This document shows positions 24,691 to 36,491 of a stretch of 64,000 nt of DNA, one piece after another (the stretch's first letter is position 1; every line of letters begins with the position of its first letter). The notes beneath the pieces are model-generated. The model was not told the DNA's origin and ran no database searches. It saw nothing but the letters and a program-made list of their open reading frames with translations. The position numbers and the translations under genes were made by a program. This DNA is from Purpureocillium takamizusanense (taxonomy: Eukaryota > Ascomycota > Sordariomycetes > Hypocreales > Ophiocordycipitaceae): contig NC_063069.1 of assembly GCF_022605165.1 (NCBI RefSeq), positions 2,976,001 through 3,040,000 of the forward strand, written 5' to 3'.

Positions 24691-26942
24691 CTATTATTAT
24701 TATTATTATTATTATCGCTATTATTATTATTACTTTCTTTATCTTTTTAATAAGTATTAATCTTAACTTTAATATTAACTAAGATATAATATATATATAG
24801 CTATTATTATATATTAGGAAAGACCTTTATAAAGGCTATATAAAAAGCTTATTCTTTATTTATAATTATAACTTTTAATATTAATATTATAAAGCTTTTA
24901 TAGAGTTTATTAAGTCGCTTAATAAGCTATTAATAATAATACTCTTTTTTACTATTAATAAAGTTAAAGGCGAAATTAGCGATACTTTTATAATCTATAA
25001 TGCTTATAACTTAAAAGAAAGGTATTTTAAAGCAGTTAGTCTTATATATATTATTAAGATTAAGGACTTTTAAGAACTTCTTTTATATTTTATAATATTA
25101 AAGGTAGGTCTAAAAGAGGGCTTTAAGGTAACCTTTATTATTAAGTAATTTATTAACCTTAATCTCTCTTATTTATTTAAGCTCTTTAATAACTACTTAT
25201 ATAGCTATAAAGCTATTAAGGCATTCTTTCTTAATAGCTTAACGATCGTTATAAATATCCTTTTTTTAAAAAGAAATTATAGCTTAAGTTAATATTATAA
25301 ATAACGTTTATTATCTCTTAAGCTTATATACTATACTTAACTATAAGCTCCTTTTCTTTATTTTATTAAGTTACTATATAATAGTAAATAGAATATATAT
25401 AAATAAATCGAGAGATTAACTATAATTATATTAACCTTTAGCTACCTTATATACTTATTTCTAACCGGAAGATTTAATAGTTAAGGTAATAACTTTAATA
25501 AGGTAGTTAAGCTTTTAGGTTATTAACTTCTATATACCTATACTTTAAGACGCCTACTTAAGGCTATAATTATAGCGAAAGATAATATATATAGGTTAAG
25601 AGATATTATTAATCTTTCGCTAGTCGGTAAAAAAGCCTTAACGATATAGGCGCTATTCTCGCGGTAGAAGTCGGTTAAGAAGTTAAAGAGTTCTTAAAAG
25701 GTATCGAAAAGCGGTAATAGCGGTAGAAAAGGTATCGGTATAGTAATAAAGCTATTATCTATATCTATATTAAAATATTATTAGCTAGCTCGTTAGCGTT
25801 ATAGCTAGTAAGGAACTTACTATTAGCGGCGTTAGTAGCGGGCTCGTTAATAAGAGGCTAGGCTACGTTAAGTACGAGATTAAGGTCTATACCTATAATA
25901 AGCTAGTCCGCGAGAGAGTAAATTAAAGGCATAATATAAGGGTAAAGCTATAATATAAGGGTAAAGCTACGATATAAGGGCAAAGCTACGATATAAGGGC
26001 AAAGCTATAATATAAGGGTAAAGCTACGATATAAGGTAAAGGCTACGATATATATATTATATTAAGGTAGGAATAAAACGCGGGCGGCTATAGGGGTAGC
26101 CCCGCGCTAGCCTAGGCTACGAACCTTATCTTAGTATAGCGGGCTATACGATATATAATTAGCTAAAAACTTTAAGAGATATAGAATACTTTTACCCCTA
26201 GACTTTTCTTCCTTTACTAATAGTAAAACTCTTCTTTATTATTATATAAATATCTTAATATTAAAATATTTAAAATTTTATATTAAAATATATATACTTA
26301 AAGGCTAATATATTTTATATATATATATAAATAAGGATAGTAAATTTATACTTAAAGTATCCTTTATAAAGCTATAAAATATACTTTATTAATAAGGTAT
26401 TTATAAAAAATATTAATTACTATATTAATATTTTATTAATTAAATTTAATAATATATTATTTAATTATTTAAAAGTACTTTTTTAAAGTTATACTTTATT
26501 AATATAATTTATATTTATTATATAAATATAAGGCTTTAAAAGTAAAGTAAGATCTATTTATATTATTATAGTTATATCTTAGTAATTATTTATTAAGCTT
26601 TATTAAATATACTTTAATATACTTTAAGTATTTATCTACCTTTAAGCTTTTAAAAAAAATAGCTAAATTTAAGGTTAAATTAAAAATTAAAAGGGAATAT
26701 AAAGGACTTTATATAAAGGGGCTTAACTTAATATAATTTTAAAGGTATTAAAGATATACTTAAAGTAAGCCTTTTTTATAATAAAAAGTTACTTTTTAAT
26801 ACTTAAAGGTATTCTCTTTAATATTAAAGTATATTAAATAATATTATTAATAATTATTAATACTTAAATAATATTAAAGTAAATTACTTAAATATATTAA
26901 AGGTATAGTCCTTATATTAATACTATTATATACTTAAATATA
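24691..26942 (+). pseudogene. RIPped coding remnant of a TA-TIR element, then AT-rich spacer
   Basis: Positions 24,700 to about 26,190 match 20,040-21,540 of the element at 18215-21579, in the same orientation. They include the AGGAAAGACC.TTATAAAG, GGTAGGTCTAAAAGAGGGC and CTAGGCTACGAACCTTA blocks. The 3' part carries about six tandem copies of a 21-bp unit (GATATAAGGG.AAAGCTA) between about 25,930 and 26,060. The frame is full of stops. From about 26,200 to 26,942 there is AT-only sequence in which I see nothing. Confidence 0.55.
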
Positions 26943-27634
26943 GAGTAATACTATTCGTAGAGCCGGTTTTCTCTAGTCGTAGAGCCGTCTCCACCCCAAT
27001 TTTTTTCTAGCCAATCCTATGCCTCGCAGCCCGCTACACCTAACTACCATTCGTAGCCTAGGCTAGCGCGCGACCATAACGAAGTCCATCGTAGCCTACC
27101 TATAAGCTTCAATTCAATACCACCGCCAACGCCTCCCGCAAGACGTTAAATGCCTATATCGTAGCCTTACGGCAGGCCTTATAGCAGGCCTCATGGCAGG
27201 CCTTATATTAGGCAATAGGCGATAACGAAGACGGCATCAATAGTGCCCGTAGCGGCGGCGCGGCTGCTTAAGGCCGACCAGCGGCATCACGAGCGACGGC
27301 AGCGATAGCAGCGACGGCAGCGATGGCACCTGGCACGCGCGGGCGCCCGGCGGCCCGGCCCGGAAAAACGAGTCTCCGATGTCATGATATCTAACGGAAA
27401 CGCATTTTTTAGGCGAATTGAGCCCTGCCGGCGCGCGGGCGCGGGCGCTGCGTTGTGACGATGTAGTTCAATTGAAGTTCAATTGAGATGTCGGCGTGCG
27501 TTATGGCGCGCCGGTCTCGTCCCATACTTGCGCACTAAAAATGGCTGGCGCAGTATGGGGGCGGGGCGCGGGCCTAGAAAAAAGTAGAGCGGCTCTACGA
27601 CTAGAGAAAACCGGCTCTACGAATAGTAGTACTC
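26943..27634. mobile_element. GC-rich inverted-repeat element (MITE-like), unRIPped
   Basis: A 692-bp element with TA at 26941-26942 and 27635-27636. The TIRs match over about 50 bp, including CTATTCGTAGAGCCGG and a second CGTAGAGCCG, so the decamer CGTAGAGCCG is repeated inside each TIR. The interior shares blocks with the TA-TIR family. It keeps high G+C in the middle of AT-saturated DNA and therefore arrived after the surrounding RIP, or escaped it. RIPped relatives of its ends can be seen at 33,540-33,610 and 31,690-31,756. There is no long ORF, so it is non-autonomous. Confidence 0.82.
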
Positions 27635-27966
27635 TAAATATAAAGCGCTAATATATAATCCTTTTAAAAATACTTTAAGGGAAGTATTTTAATAAAACTT
27701 TTTATTAAATTAAACCCTTAAGAAAGTAACCTTTTTTAATATTAAAGTATTATCCCTTAAAGATTAAAAGGGGCGCTTAAAAAGTTTTATTAATAAATAT
27801 AGATAATAAATTAATATTTATTAAAGTTAAAGATAATCTTATAATAATAAGCCTATAATTAATAAATATTATAGGCTTATTAAAAAAGTATAAATATTTA
27901 AAATAATTTAAATAAATATTATATTATTAATATTATTAGTAAATATTATAGTTATTATACTTTAAA
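27635..27966. repeat. AT-rich spacer, no feature seen
   Basis: RIP-type AT-rich sequence with short TTTAAAATA/TTAAAGTA words resembling the DNA just left of the element at 26943, so the two were probably contiguous before that insertion. No coding or structural feature was seen. Confidence 0.5.
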
Positions 27967-28199
27967 TATAATAGGGCTAGCGCTATATAGTAGGAGCCGG
28001 CTAAGTTATTAATATTTAATATATTATAAAGGAGGGAAATTAAAGTTATATACTAGGCAGCCCCTATACGCGTAGCGCCTACTATATATAGCCCTATATA
28101 ACTAGTTACGGGCCCTAAGTAGCGTAGGGTCTTAGCTATACGTAGCGTTATTATACTTAGGGCTACGCCTTAGGCTCTTATTAGGCTTAGCCCCTTATA
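27967..28199 (+). mobile_element. LTR3, RIPped copy
   Basis: A 233-bp segment of the same length as, and alignable with, 30335-30567. By eye there are about 70 differences, almost all of them G to A or C to T relative to that copy. The ends are TATAATAGGGC and CCCCTTATA. No flanking TSD is visible, so it may be the edge of a longer element that continues to the right. Confidence 0.8.
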
Positions 28200-29019
<820 letters not shown>

Positions 29020-29164
29020 TAATTTCAGTATTTAAGTATTCTTTATTTAGATAAGAGGTATAAACCCTCTTAATAGACTTTATAAATCTTTACTATTCGT
29101 TATTAAGCCTAACGTACTTCTTAAGTAATAATAAACTTTAGGATCTCTTTAAGGCTCCGTTATA
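29020..29164 (-). repeat. LTR2 fragment, reverse orientation
   Basis: It matches the first 140 bp or so of LTR2 in reverse (TACTTAAATAC-like, then AGGATCTC.TTAAGGCTCCG and TTATA). It is truncated by the trinucleotide tract on its left, and a TA-TIR copy starts immediately to its right. Confidence 0.7.
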
Positions 29165-29923
29165 TATAGAAAGTACTAGCTATATAGATATTCTATATTT
29201 TTCTAGACTTATACCTTACCCCTATATTATATTAGCTATTTTTAATTTATAAGTATAAGATAAGACTAGCGCGTTATAACTTATATTAATATCTTAATTA
29301 AACTTTAATTAAACTATATCGTTATAATATAATACTTACGTTAGCGCGCTAATATAGCTTAATTCGCTTAAAACGCATTTCTATTATTTCCTTATAATAT
29401 TATAATATTAGGGACTTATTTTTCTATACTATATTATACTAAATAATAAGGGCACCGCGCTTATGCTTATACCTATTATTAATTATACTTATGCCTATAA
29501 CTAAAGTAAATTAAGTCTAAAAATATATTTCTATTATTTTCTTATAATATTATAATATTAAGGCTATATTATTTTAGGCTAGGCTAAGCTAGTTAAGTAC
29601 TTATATAAATGCTAGCTATAAAGTTAAAGCTACCGCTACTTATAATACTATTAACGGGCTTAAATAACCCTAACCCTAACCCCCCCCCGCGCCGCTTATT
29701 ACCCGCCGTTATAGCTTCTTTATAATACCCTTTTAATCGTTATTATCGTTTATAGTCTTTTACCCTTATCTATAGGCCTACGATATAGCTATTAAAGGCG
29801 CGTTAAGAGGCATAGCTATAATATTGCCTATTATACTACTATATAGTATTTTATATAGGCTATAATAGGCTACTATAGCGGACCGCGCTTACGTACCTTA
29901 TTCCTATAGGTAGGGGCTATATA

Positions 29924-31678
29924 ACGTACCGCCCTATAACTTTATGCCTACCCTAAGATCGCGCCTTAATTCCTAACGCGCTTAATATAACTTACTATTA
30001 ATACTTTTTATAATTTCTTTATTTTTTAATTAAATAAACCTAAATTTTCGCTATAACCTAATTAAAGACTATAAATAAAGCTATAATATAAAAGGCGCTT
30101 ATTACCCTTAAAAATAAAGAGAAAATTATATACGTTAATCTAACTTAAGGCGTTATATAGTCTATATTATAAAAGCGATATAATAAGCGTTAAGAAATCT
30201 ATAAGGCTAAAGAAAAGATATAAAGACTATTATAAATATAAAAGGAAGAGCTTATTAATTAAATCTTTACTAAAGAGATTATTAGCTAGGCTTTAATAAA
30301 GGAAAATATATAAACTTTTATATAGCTTATTATTTGTGACGGGGCCGGCGCTGTGTGGCAGGAGCCGGTCGGGTTGTTGATATTTAACGTGCTATGAAGG
30401 AAGGAAATTGGGGTTGTGTGCCGGGCAGCCCCTATACGCGCGGCGCCCGCCACGTGCAGCCCCACGTGACTAGCTGCGGGCCCAGGTCAGCGTGGGGTCC
30501 CAGCCACACGTGGCGTTGCTGCGCCCGGGGCCGCGCCCCGGGCTCTCATTGGGCCAAGCCCCTTACATTATTATTTAAGAAAGTTAACTCTTTTATATTA
30601 GCTATAATTAAGTTAATTACTTTCTTTAATATAATCTATATATTAAGACGAAGCTTATTTAAGGTATTAAAGCTATTTAAACCCTTTTTTAATTAAGGAA
30701 GTATTTTATAACTTCTAAGGCTATTTTAACGACTAAATAAAGACCCTTTTTATTATTAGTAATTAATTATATAATATAGATAAGATAAATATAATTAAGG
30801 GAGAAATTAAGGCTAAAAGAATAATCGATAATAACTTAATAAAGAATATAATAAAGACTAAAAGTTCCTTAAATATATAGGTTATAATAATTAAAGCTAT
30901 CTTTATATTAAGCTATAAGTTATAGGCTTTAAGGGGTAAGAATTTCTAAATTATTTTCCTTTATAATCTTATAATTATAATTTATTAGGTTAATTTAATA
31001 ATAAAATATTACTTTATTAACTTAAAGAGATCTTTTTACTTAAAATAAAGCTATAAATTATATCTCTTTAGCGCCTTTTCGTATTTAATAGCGCTAAGAC
31101 TTATATTAATAAGGACTTTATATATTTAACTTAAATTAATAAAGTCTTCCTTCTTTATTTATTAATATATACCTTATATATTATATAGCCTTTTAATATA
31201 AATATATTTATATCTTTTAAAGTATTATATTACTAATAATATATTAGCCTAGCTAACTTTAAAGTTATAGCGCTATATTAAAAATAGCGCTTCTTAAAGG
31301 TATATAAATAAGCCTTTAAGGATACCTTTATATAAATAAATATATAAATAAATATATAAGTAAGCTTTTAAGTAGCTAAGATATATTTAATATAGCTTTA
31401 AGAGCCTCTTAATACCTTTATTATAATATTAGTAATTAAGTAAGTAAAAGAGGCTATTAAGTAAGTAGTTAATATACAGATTATATATTAAGAAATAGAA
31501 CTCGCTAAGGGGTTAAATAAATTAGCTTATTAAATTTATTATAGTAATATATATATAATATAAGTATTAGATTTAAAATTAAGCTATATTTAGTTATTTA
31601 GCGCGATATTAAAGCTATTATATTTTTTAACCTATAGGTATAACCTTAAGGTAGGCACGATATTATAGGGCAGGATAT
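29924..31678 (+). mobile_element. pogo/Fot1-like DNA transposon carrying a solo LTR
   Basis: A 1,755-bp element between TA dinucleotides (29922-29923 and 31679-31680). The ends are ACGTACCGCCCTATAA and its degraded inverse. Reading the plus strand from about 30,060 and ignoring stops gives blocks typical of pogo-type transposases, including the region that in that family reads LQPLD (near 31,180-31,200) and the downstream R.RF...Y..AF block. A 233-bp solo LTR (30335-30567) interrupts it. Without that insert and its TSD the element is about 1.5 kb, the size of its sister at 16523-17988. Confidence 0.8.
30335..30567 (+). mobile_element. Solo LTR3, unRIPped
   Basis: A 233-bp LTR with intact TG...CA ends (TGTGACGGGGCC to CCCCTTACA). 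The flanks share TTATT at 30330-30334 and 30568-30572, and the match extends to 8 bp (TTATTATT), so the 5-bp TSD lies within a short repeat. It is very GC-rich inside AT-saturated DNA. It contains three CACGTG palindromes within about 85 bp (30,451-30,530). Its length is below the roughly 400-bp repeat length usually needed for RIP in Neurospora, which may explain its survival. A RIPped sister lies at 27967-28199. Confidence 0.9.
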
Positions 31679-31760
31679 TAATACGCGATTAGCTAGAAAA
31701 AAGTAAAAGTAAAATATCTATACGGCTAGTACTTTTTATCTATACGGCTAGTATTACTTA

Positions 31761-32784
31761 TAATAATATTTTTATAATAGGCGATAATAAAGACAATATT
31801 AGGCCCTACTTAGTAAGCCTCTATTAATATAATATAAGCCTTAAAAGTAAGTTTTTAAGGACGTAAATAAAATAAAAAATGCCTTTTATACTCTTTTAGT
31901 AATAGAAAATTAGGCTAGATAAAGGAAACGGTAAGGGTCTTAAGTTATATAGACGTCGCGATATACCTTTTGCCGCTATACCTAAAAGGACGTATTTTCT
32001 TAATATCTATGCTTCTTTAAGCTATAAGGTAATTATTATAGTACTATAAAGAAACTAGTACTTTAAAGGTATAGTTTCTTAACTAACCCTTTATAATAAC
32101 TACTATCGGCGCGTTCCTCTATATTATATACGTATTATATATATATATAAGAGAGCGGCCTTAACGGCTCGAATCGTCCTACCTGCCGCGCTATAATTAT
32201 ATATAAAGATATCTTTCTAACTATAGTAACTACGGCAACGGCAAATTTTATTCCTCCGCTAATAGCTTACGTTAAATACTGCTATCGTAGCCTCGGTTTA
32301 TAGCCTCAATTAGTAGCCTCCGACTAAAATACTGCCGCAGCTAGTCTCAATACGGAAGGTAGTAAAGAAAAGCATGCATAACGCGTTAACAGGGGTTAAA
32401 AACAGTACTTTAACCCCCTAGCCACTTCTTGTGCAGGCGGCCGAAGTCACTCTCTAGACCCTAAGGTAATACTAATAGAGGCAGCCGAGCAGGGCTTTAA
32501 TAGTGCCCGTAATAGCGGCGGCGGCGGCGCGGCTACTCAAGGCCGACCGGCGGCATTACGACCGATAGCATTACGACCGATAGTAGCGATAGTAGCGATA
32601 GTAGCGACGGACGGTACTTAATACGCGCGAGCGCCTGGCCTAGCCCGGAAAAACGAGTCTAATATTATAATATTGCGAGGAAATATATTTTTAAGTAAAT
32701 TAAGCCCTACCGGCGCGTAAGCGCGGGCGCTACGTTATAACGATATAGTTTAATTAAGATATCGGCGTACGTCATAGCGCGCTA
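31761..32784 (+). repeat. Degenerate repeat DNA and the left part of another TA-TIR copy
   Basis: Positions 31,761-32,160 are unassigned. From about 32,160, mixed-GC sequence leads into TA-TIR family landmarks in forward orientation (GCGGCGGCGGCGCGGCTACT near 32,515, CGGAAAAACGAGTC near 32,646, CGGCGTACGTCATAGCGCG near 32,764). The copy is interrupted by LTR1 copy F and resumes at 33,478. Unlike its surroundings, 32,220-32,470 keeps many C and G. No ORF is supported. Confidence 0.5.
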
Positions 32785-33477
32785 TATTAGTCTATATAAT
32801 ATAATATAACTATATAATATAACTATATAATATAACTATATAATATAACTATATAATATAACTATATAATATAACTATATAATATAACTATATAATATAA
32901 CTATATAATATAACTATATAATATAACTATATAATATAACTATATAATATAACTATATAATATAACTATATAATATAACTATATAATATAACTATATAAT
33001 ATAACTATATAATATAACTATATACTATAGATAAAATACCCATCGAGTATTTAATAAATATCCGACGGATATTTATATAAGAGACTAAGTAATAATAGGT
33101 ATAGTCCTAATTACTATATAGAGACTAAACCCGACTAGCCTTATTAAGGTTCTAGCTATAACACTACGCTAAATTTAACTATAGGTCTAGACTTAAGACT
33201 AAAGCTACGATAAATTCAGCTATATTTAGCTATAACGCTAAGCTGAAAAATAATATTATACCGACGGATAGATAATTAGACCGAAGGCCGAGTCTATTTT
33301 ATTATATATAGGACCGTTACCTCCTAGTCTAGACGAAATAGAAGATTAAGCAATTTAATACCTTTATTATCTCTTTTACCTATTTTATCTCTTTATTACT
33401 ATTACCCCTTTTGTCTCTATATATCCCTATTTCCTTTTTATCTTTATCTTCCTCTGCCTTTATCCCTCTTTCTTATA
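32785..33477 (-). mobile_element. Solo LTR1 (copy F) with an expanded minisatellite
   Basis: A 693-bp reverse-orientation LTR1. The TSD is CGCTA at 32780-32784 and CGCTG at 33478-33482; the single difference is a G to A transition, as RIP would produce. It is longer than the other copies because its distal repeat is expanded to about 17 units of 13 bp (AACTATATAATAT) between about 32,800 and 33,024. It interrupts a TA-TIR copy whose TGCTCCCATCCTATACT segment resumes immediately after it. Confidence 0.88.
32800..33024. repeat. 13-bp minisatellite inside LTR1
   Basis: About 17 nearly identical tandem units of AACTATATAATAT. Copies A, C and E of LTR1 have only a few units at the same position, so copy number varies between LTR copies. 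Confidence 0.9.
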
Positions 33478-34136
33478 CGCTGCTCCCATCCTATACTAAT
33501 ATACTAAAAATAGCTAGCGCGGTATAAAGGCGGGGCGCGGGCTAAAAAAAAAGTAAAATAGCTTTATAACTAAAGAAAATAGGCTTTATAAATAGTAATA
33601 CTTTTAAATTAAGCTATTTTTATTATTATATAAATTAAAATAATATTATATTAATAATTTTAATATTTAAGATAGTATATAATTTTAAATAAATATATTA
33701 TATATAAATTAGCTATTTTTATATATATATAATAGGCTATATATTATATATCGAGTTTTTATAGATATATCGCAATTTAATAGCTAACTAAGAGGTATAT
33801 ATCTTAGTTTCCGCAGGACTTAAACGGGCATACATAACACCCGGACTCTTATGCATAACGGCTAACCCGCAATGGGTAGGTGGGGGAGGGGCAGGAGCGA
33901 TACGTCCATATGGGGTCATGGTCAAGAATGGGGCTGAAAAAAAAAAGTCGAGAATGTCAAATGGGCAGCATGACTTGACCTTTCTAGCGTGTATCTCAGG
34001 CGTGCCCTTCGCCAACGCCGGGCTTTAGAACCACGACAGGAACCAATCGATCAATCCGACTTCGGGATCAAACAGGCCATACTCAACCCCCTCTGGAAGT
34101 CTGGGACGACCTGCACAGCCTAGGCACCCCCGACCG
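33478..34136. other. Edge of the repeat block and GARS-AIRS upstream region
   Basis: Positions 33,478-33,610 are the right end of a TA-TIR/MITE copy: GGGGCGCGGGC followed by RIPped versions of the CGTAGAGCC TIR. From 33,611 to about 33,790 the DNA is AT-rich without repeat matches. From 33,800 composition returns to normal and should contain the promoter and 5' leader of the purine gene. No further gene was seen. Confidence 0.6.
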
Positions 34137-36491
34137 ATGATGGGCGACCTCCGAATTCTTCTGATAGGCAATGGCGGCCGTGAGCACGCTCTGGCCTGGA
34201 AATTAAGCCAGTCCCCCCGGGTCGAGTCAATATTTGCTGTACCCGGAAATGGGGGCACCGCGACGTGCCCTAAGGTGAACAATGTCGCTTCGGTCTCAGC
34301 AGACGACTTCCCGGGTCTAGTTGCGTTCGCCGAGGGTAATGGAGTGAATCTCGTTGTGCCCGGGCCTGAAGCACCTCTCGTGGATGGAGTGGAAGGATTC
34401 TTCAGAAAGGCCGGGATCCCATGCTTTGGGCCATCGAAAGAAGCAGCTCGTTTGGAAGGCAGCAAGACCTACTCGAAAGATTTCATGAAGAAGTATAACA
34501 TCCCGACGGCGGCATACGAAAACTTTTCCGATTATACACAAGCTATCGCGTACGTCGAGAGTGTCAATTACGATATCGTCATCAAAGCTACCGGTCTTGC
34601 TGCCGGCAAGGGCGTTATTCTTCCGCAGACAAAGGAGGAGGCCAAGGAAGCGCTGAGGCAGATCATGGTTGATCGAGTCTTTGGTGACGCTGGCGGCGAG
34701 GTGGTCATCGAGGAGCTTCTGCTCGGTGACGAGCTAAGCGTCCTCACATTCTGCGACGGATATACTTTCAAGTCGCTGCCTTTGGCGCAAGACCACAAGC
34801 GGATCTTCGAGGGAGACCAAGGGCCCAACACAGGCGGCATGGGCTGTTACGCGCCCACGAATATTGCCACCAAGGAGCTCACGGAGCGGATCGACAAGGA
34901 GATCCTCGAACCTACCATATCCGGCATGCGGCGGGAACGGCAACCGTTCCGCGGTGTTTTGTTCACAGGCCTGATGATAACTAGGTCCGGCCCCAAGGTG
35001 CTTGAGTATAACGTACGATTCGGCGACCCCGAGACCCAGACTGTTCTGCCACTGCTCTCAGCAGACACGGACCTCGCAGACATCATGCTTGCTTGCACCA
35101 GAGGTTACCTTGATGACTGCCATCTGAAGGTCGAGAATAGATTCAGCGCAACCGTTGTCCTCGCCGCCGGCGGCTATCCGGGGTCGTATGCAAAGGGCAC
35201 ACCGATGAAAGTTCAGGCTCCGAAGGCAGGCAGCACAATTTTCCACGCCGGGACTAAGCTAGAGGGTGGCCAGCTGAAGACTTCTGGGGGGCGTGTCATC
35301 GCCATCAACTCGGTCGGAGACACCCTCAAAGCCGCCGTGGATGCCTCTTATGCTGCCCTGTCGTTGGGTGTCATCGACTTTGAGGGCATGTTTTTCCGGA
35401 AGGACATAGCCCACCGGGCATTCAGGTCACCTAGCAAGGAAGCCATGACATATGCGCAAGCTGGTGTCGACATTCAAGCGGGCAATGAATTTGTCGAGAA
35501 AATCAAAAAGGCAGTAGCCAGCACCAAGCGCCCAGGGGCGGATGCCGAAATTGGGGGCTTTGGTGGCGAGATCGACCTGGCTCAATGCGGCTTTCCCGAT
35601 GCACCCGTTCTGGTGGGGGCCATCGATGGCGTTGGGACAAAGCTCATGATTGCTCAGACCATGAAGAAGCATGACACGGTTGGCATTGATTTGGTGGCCA
35701 TGAATGTCAACGATCTGATCGTGCAAGGCGCGACGCCGCTCATGTTCCTCGACTACTACGGCTGCAGCAAGCTTGATTTGGCCTCTGCTGCCTCGTTTGT
35801 CGAAGGCGTCGCCGATGGCTGTCGTCAAGCTGGGTGCGCCCTGGTAGGAGGTGAGACGGCTGAAATGCCGGGTATGTACCAGGGTGAAGACTACGATGCA
35901 GCGGGCTGTGCCGTTGGCGCAGTCTCGCCGTCGGGCAGACTGCCGAACAAGGAAGCCATGGAGGAGGGCGACGTCTTGTTGGGGCTGGGATCGCATGGTG
36001 TCCACTCCAACGGGTTTTCGCTCGTTCGCAGGATTGTGCAGCGTGCTGGCCTCGGATACGGGTCGGCAGCACCGTGGGATGCATCAAAGACGGTCGGCGA
36101 GTCCTTGCTGACTCCTACTCGCATCTACGTCAAAAGTCTTCTGCGGGTCCTGGACCAGATCAAGGGCCTCGCGCACATCACAGGCGGCGGCCTCACCGAG
36201 AACGTGCCCCGCATGCTCCCGCAGTCGCTTGCAGCGGAGATTGAGTTTGGCACCTGGGACATCCCTCATGTCTTCGGGTGGCTGAAGGCAAGTGGCAACG
36301 TTGCGCCGGCTGAGATGTGCCGCACTTTCAATGCTGGAATCGGCATGGTAATCGCTGTCGAATCGTCCAAGGCCGATGCCGTGGTCCAAGCGTTGAGTGA
36401 ATCGGAAAGGGTTTTCAAGATTGGACGACTTGTCCATCGCGGCGAAGGGAAGGAGGGTTGCGTAATTCGAGGCCTAGATTCTTGGGCGTGA
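34137..36491 (+). CDS. ADE5,7: Bifunctional GARS-AIRS purine biosynthesis enzyme
   Basis: An intronless gene of 784 residues. It fuses phosphoribosylamine-glycine ligase (GARS, step 2 of de novo purine synthesis) to phosphoribosylformylglycinamidine cyclo-ligase (AIRS, step 5), the arrangement of yeast Ade5,7. The GARS part is about residues 4-430: N-terminal GNGGREHA (11-18), GPEAPLVDG (76-84), ATP-grasp segment [10 protein letters not shown] (151-160), NTGGMG (231-236) and the family signature RFGDPETQ (294-301). AIRS begins near TYAQAGVDI (about 438) and includes [17 protein letters not shown] and the C-terminal [10 protein letters not shown]. Two ATGs are adjacent (34137, 34140); either could be used and the difference is one residue. 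The protein is cytosolic. No broken motif was seen, although the gene starts only about 530 bp from RIPped repeats. Confidence 0.96.
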   Translation: MMGDLRILLIGNGGREHALAWKLSQSPRVESIFAVPGNGGTATCPKVNNVASVSADDFPGLVAFAEGNGVNLVVPGPEAPLVDGVEGFFRKAGIPCFGPSKEAARLEGSKTYSKDFMKKYNIPTAAYENFSDYTQAIAYVESVNYDIVIKATGLAAGKGVILPQTKEEAKEALRQIMVDRVFGDAGGEVVIEELLLGDELSVLTFCDGYTFKSLPLAQDHKRIFEGDQGPNTGGMGCYAPTNIATKELTERIDKEILEPTISGMRRERQPFRGVLFTGLMITRSGPKVLEYNVRFGDPETQTVLPLLSADTDLADIMLACTRGYLDDCHLKVENRFSATVVLAAGGYPGSYAKGTPMKVQAPKAGSTIFHAGTKLEGGQLKTSGGRVIAINSVGDTLKAAVDASYAALSLGVIDFEGMFFRKDIAHRAFRSPSKEAMTYAQAGVDIQAGNEFVEKIKKAVASTKRPGADAEIGGFGGEIDLAQCGFPDAPVLVGAIDGVGTKLMIAQTMKKHDTVGIDLVAMNVNDLIVQGATPLMFLDYYGCSKLDLASAASFVEGVADGCRQAGCALVGGETAEMPGMYQGEDYDAAGCAVGAVSPSGRLPNKEAMEEGDVLLGLGSHGVHSNGFSLVRRIVQRAGLGYGSAAPWDASKTVGESLLTPTRIYVKSLLRVLDQIKGLAHITGGGLTENVPRMLPQSLAAEIEFGTWDIPHVFGWLKASGNVAPAEMCRTFNAGIGMVIAVESSKADAVVQALSESERVFKIGRLVHRGEGKEGCVIRGLDSWA

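Larger units (their letters stand above)
29165..31760 (-). mobile_element. TA-TIR element copy, split by a pogo-like insertion
   Basis: The left end (29,165-29,225, with AAAGTACTAGC and TATAGATAT) and the right end (about 31,690-31,756, with GATATTTTACTTT and GTACTAGC in reverse) are TIRs of one element. The body is interrupted by 29924-31678. Left of the interruption the familiar landmarks appear in reverse (TTATTTTTCTATAC, GCGCCGC). Between CTTAAATA and GCGCCGCT, at about 29,665-29,688, it carries an extra (CCCTAA)-type telomere-like stretch that sibling copies lack. Confidence 0.65.

Noticed and set aside
30394..30696. 100-codon plus-strand ORF
   Set aside because: It starts in the solo LTR3 and runs into RIPped transposon DNA. 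It is open only because the LTR is GC-rich.
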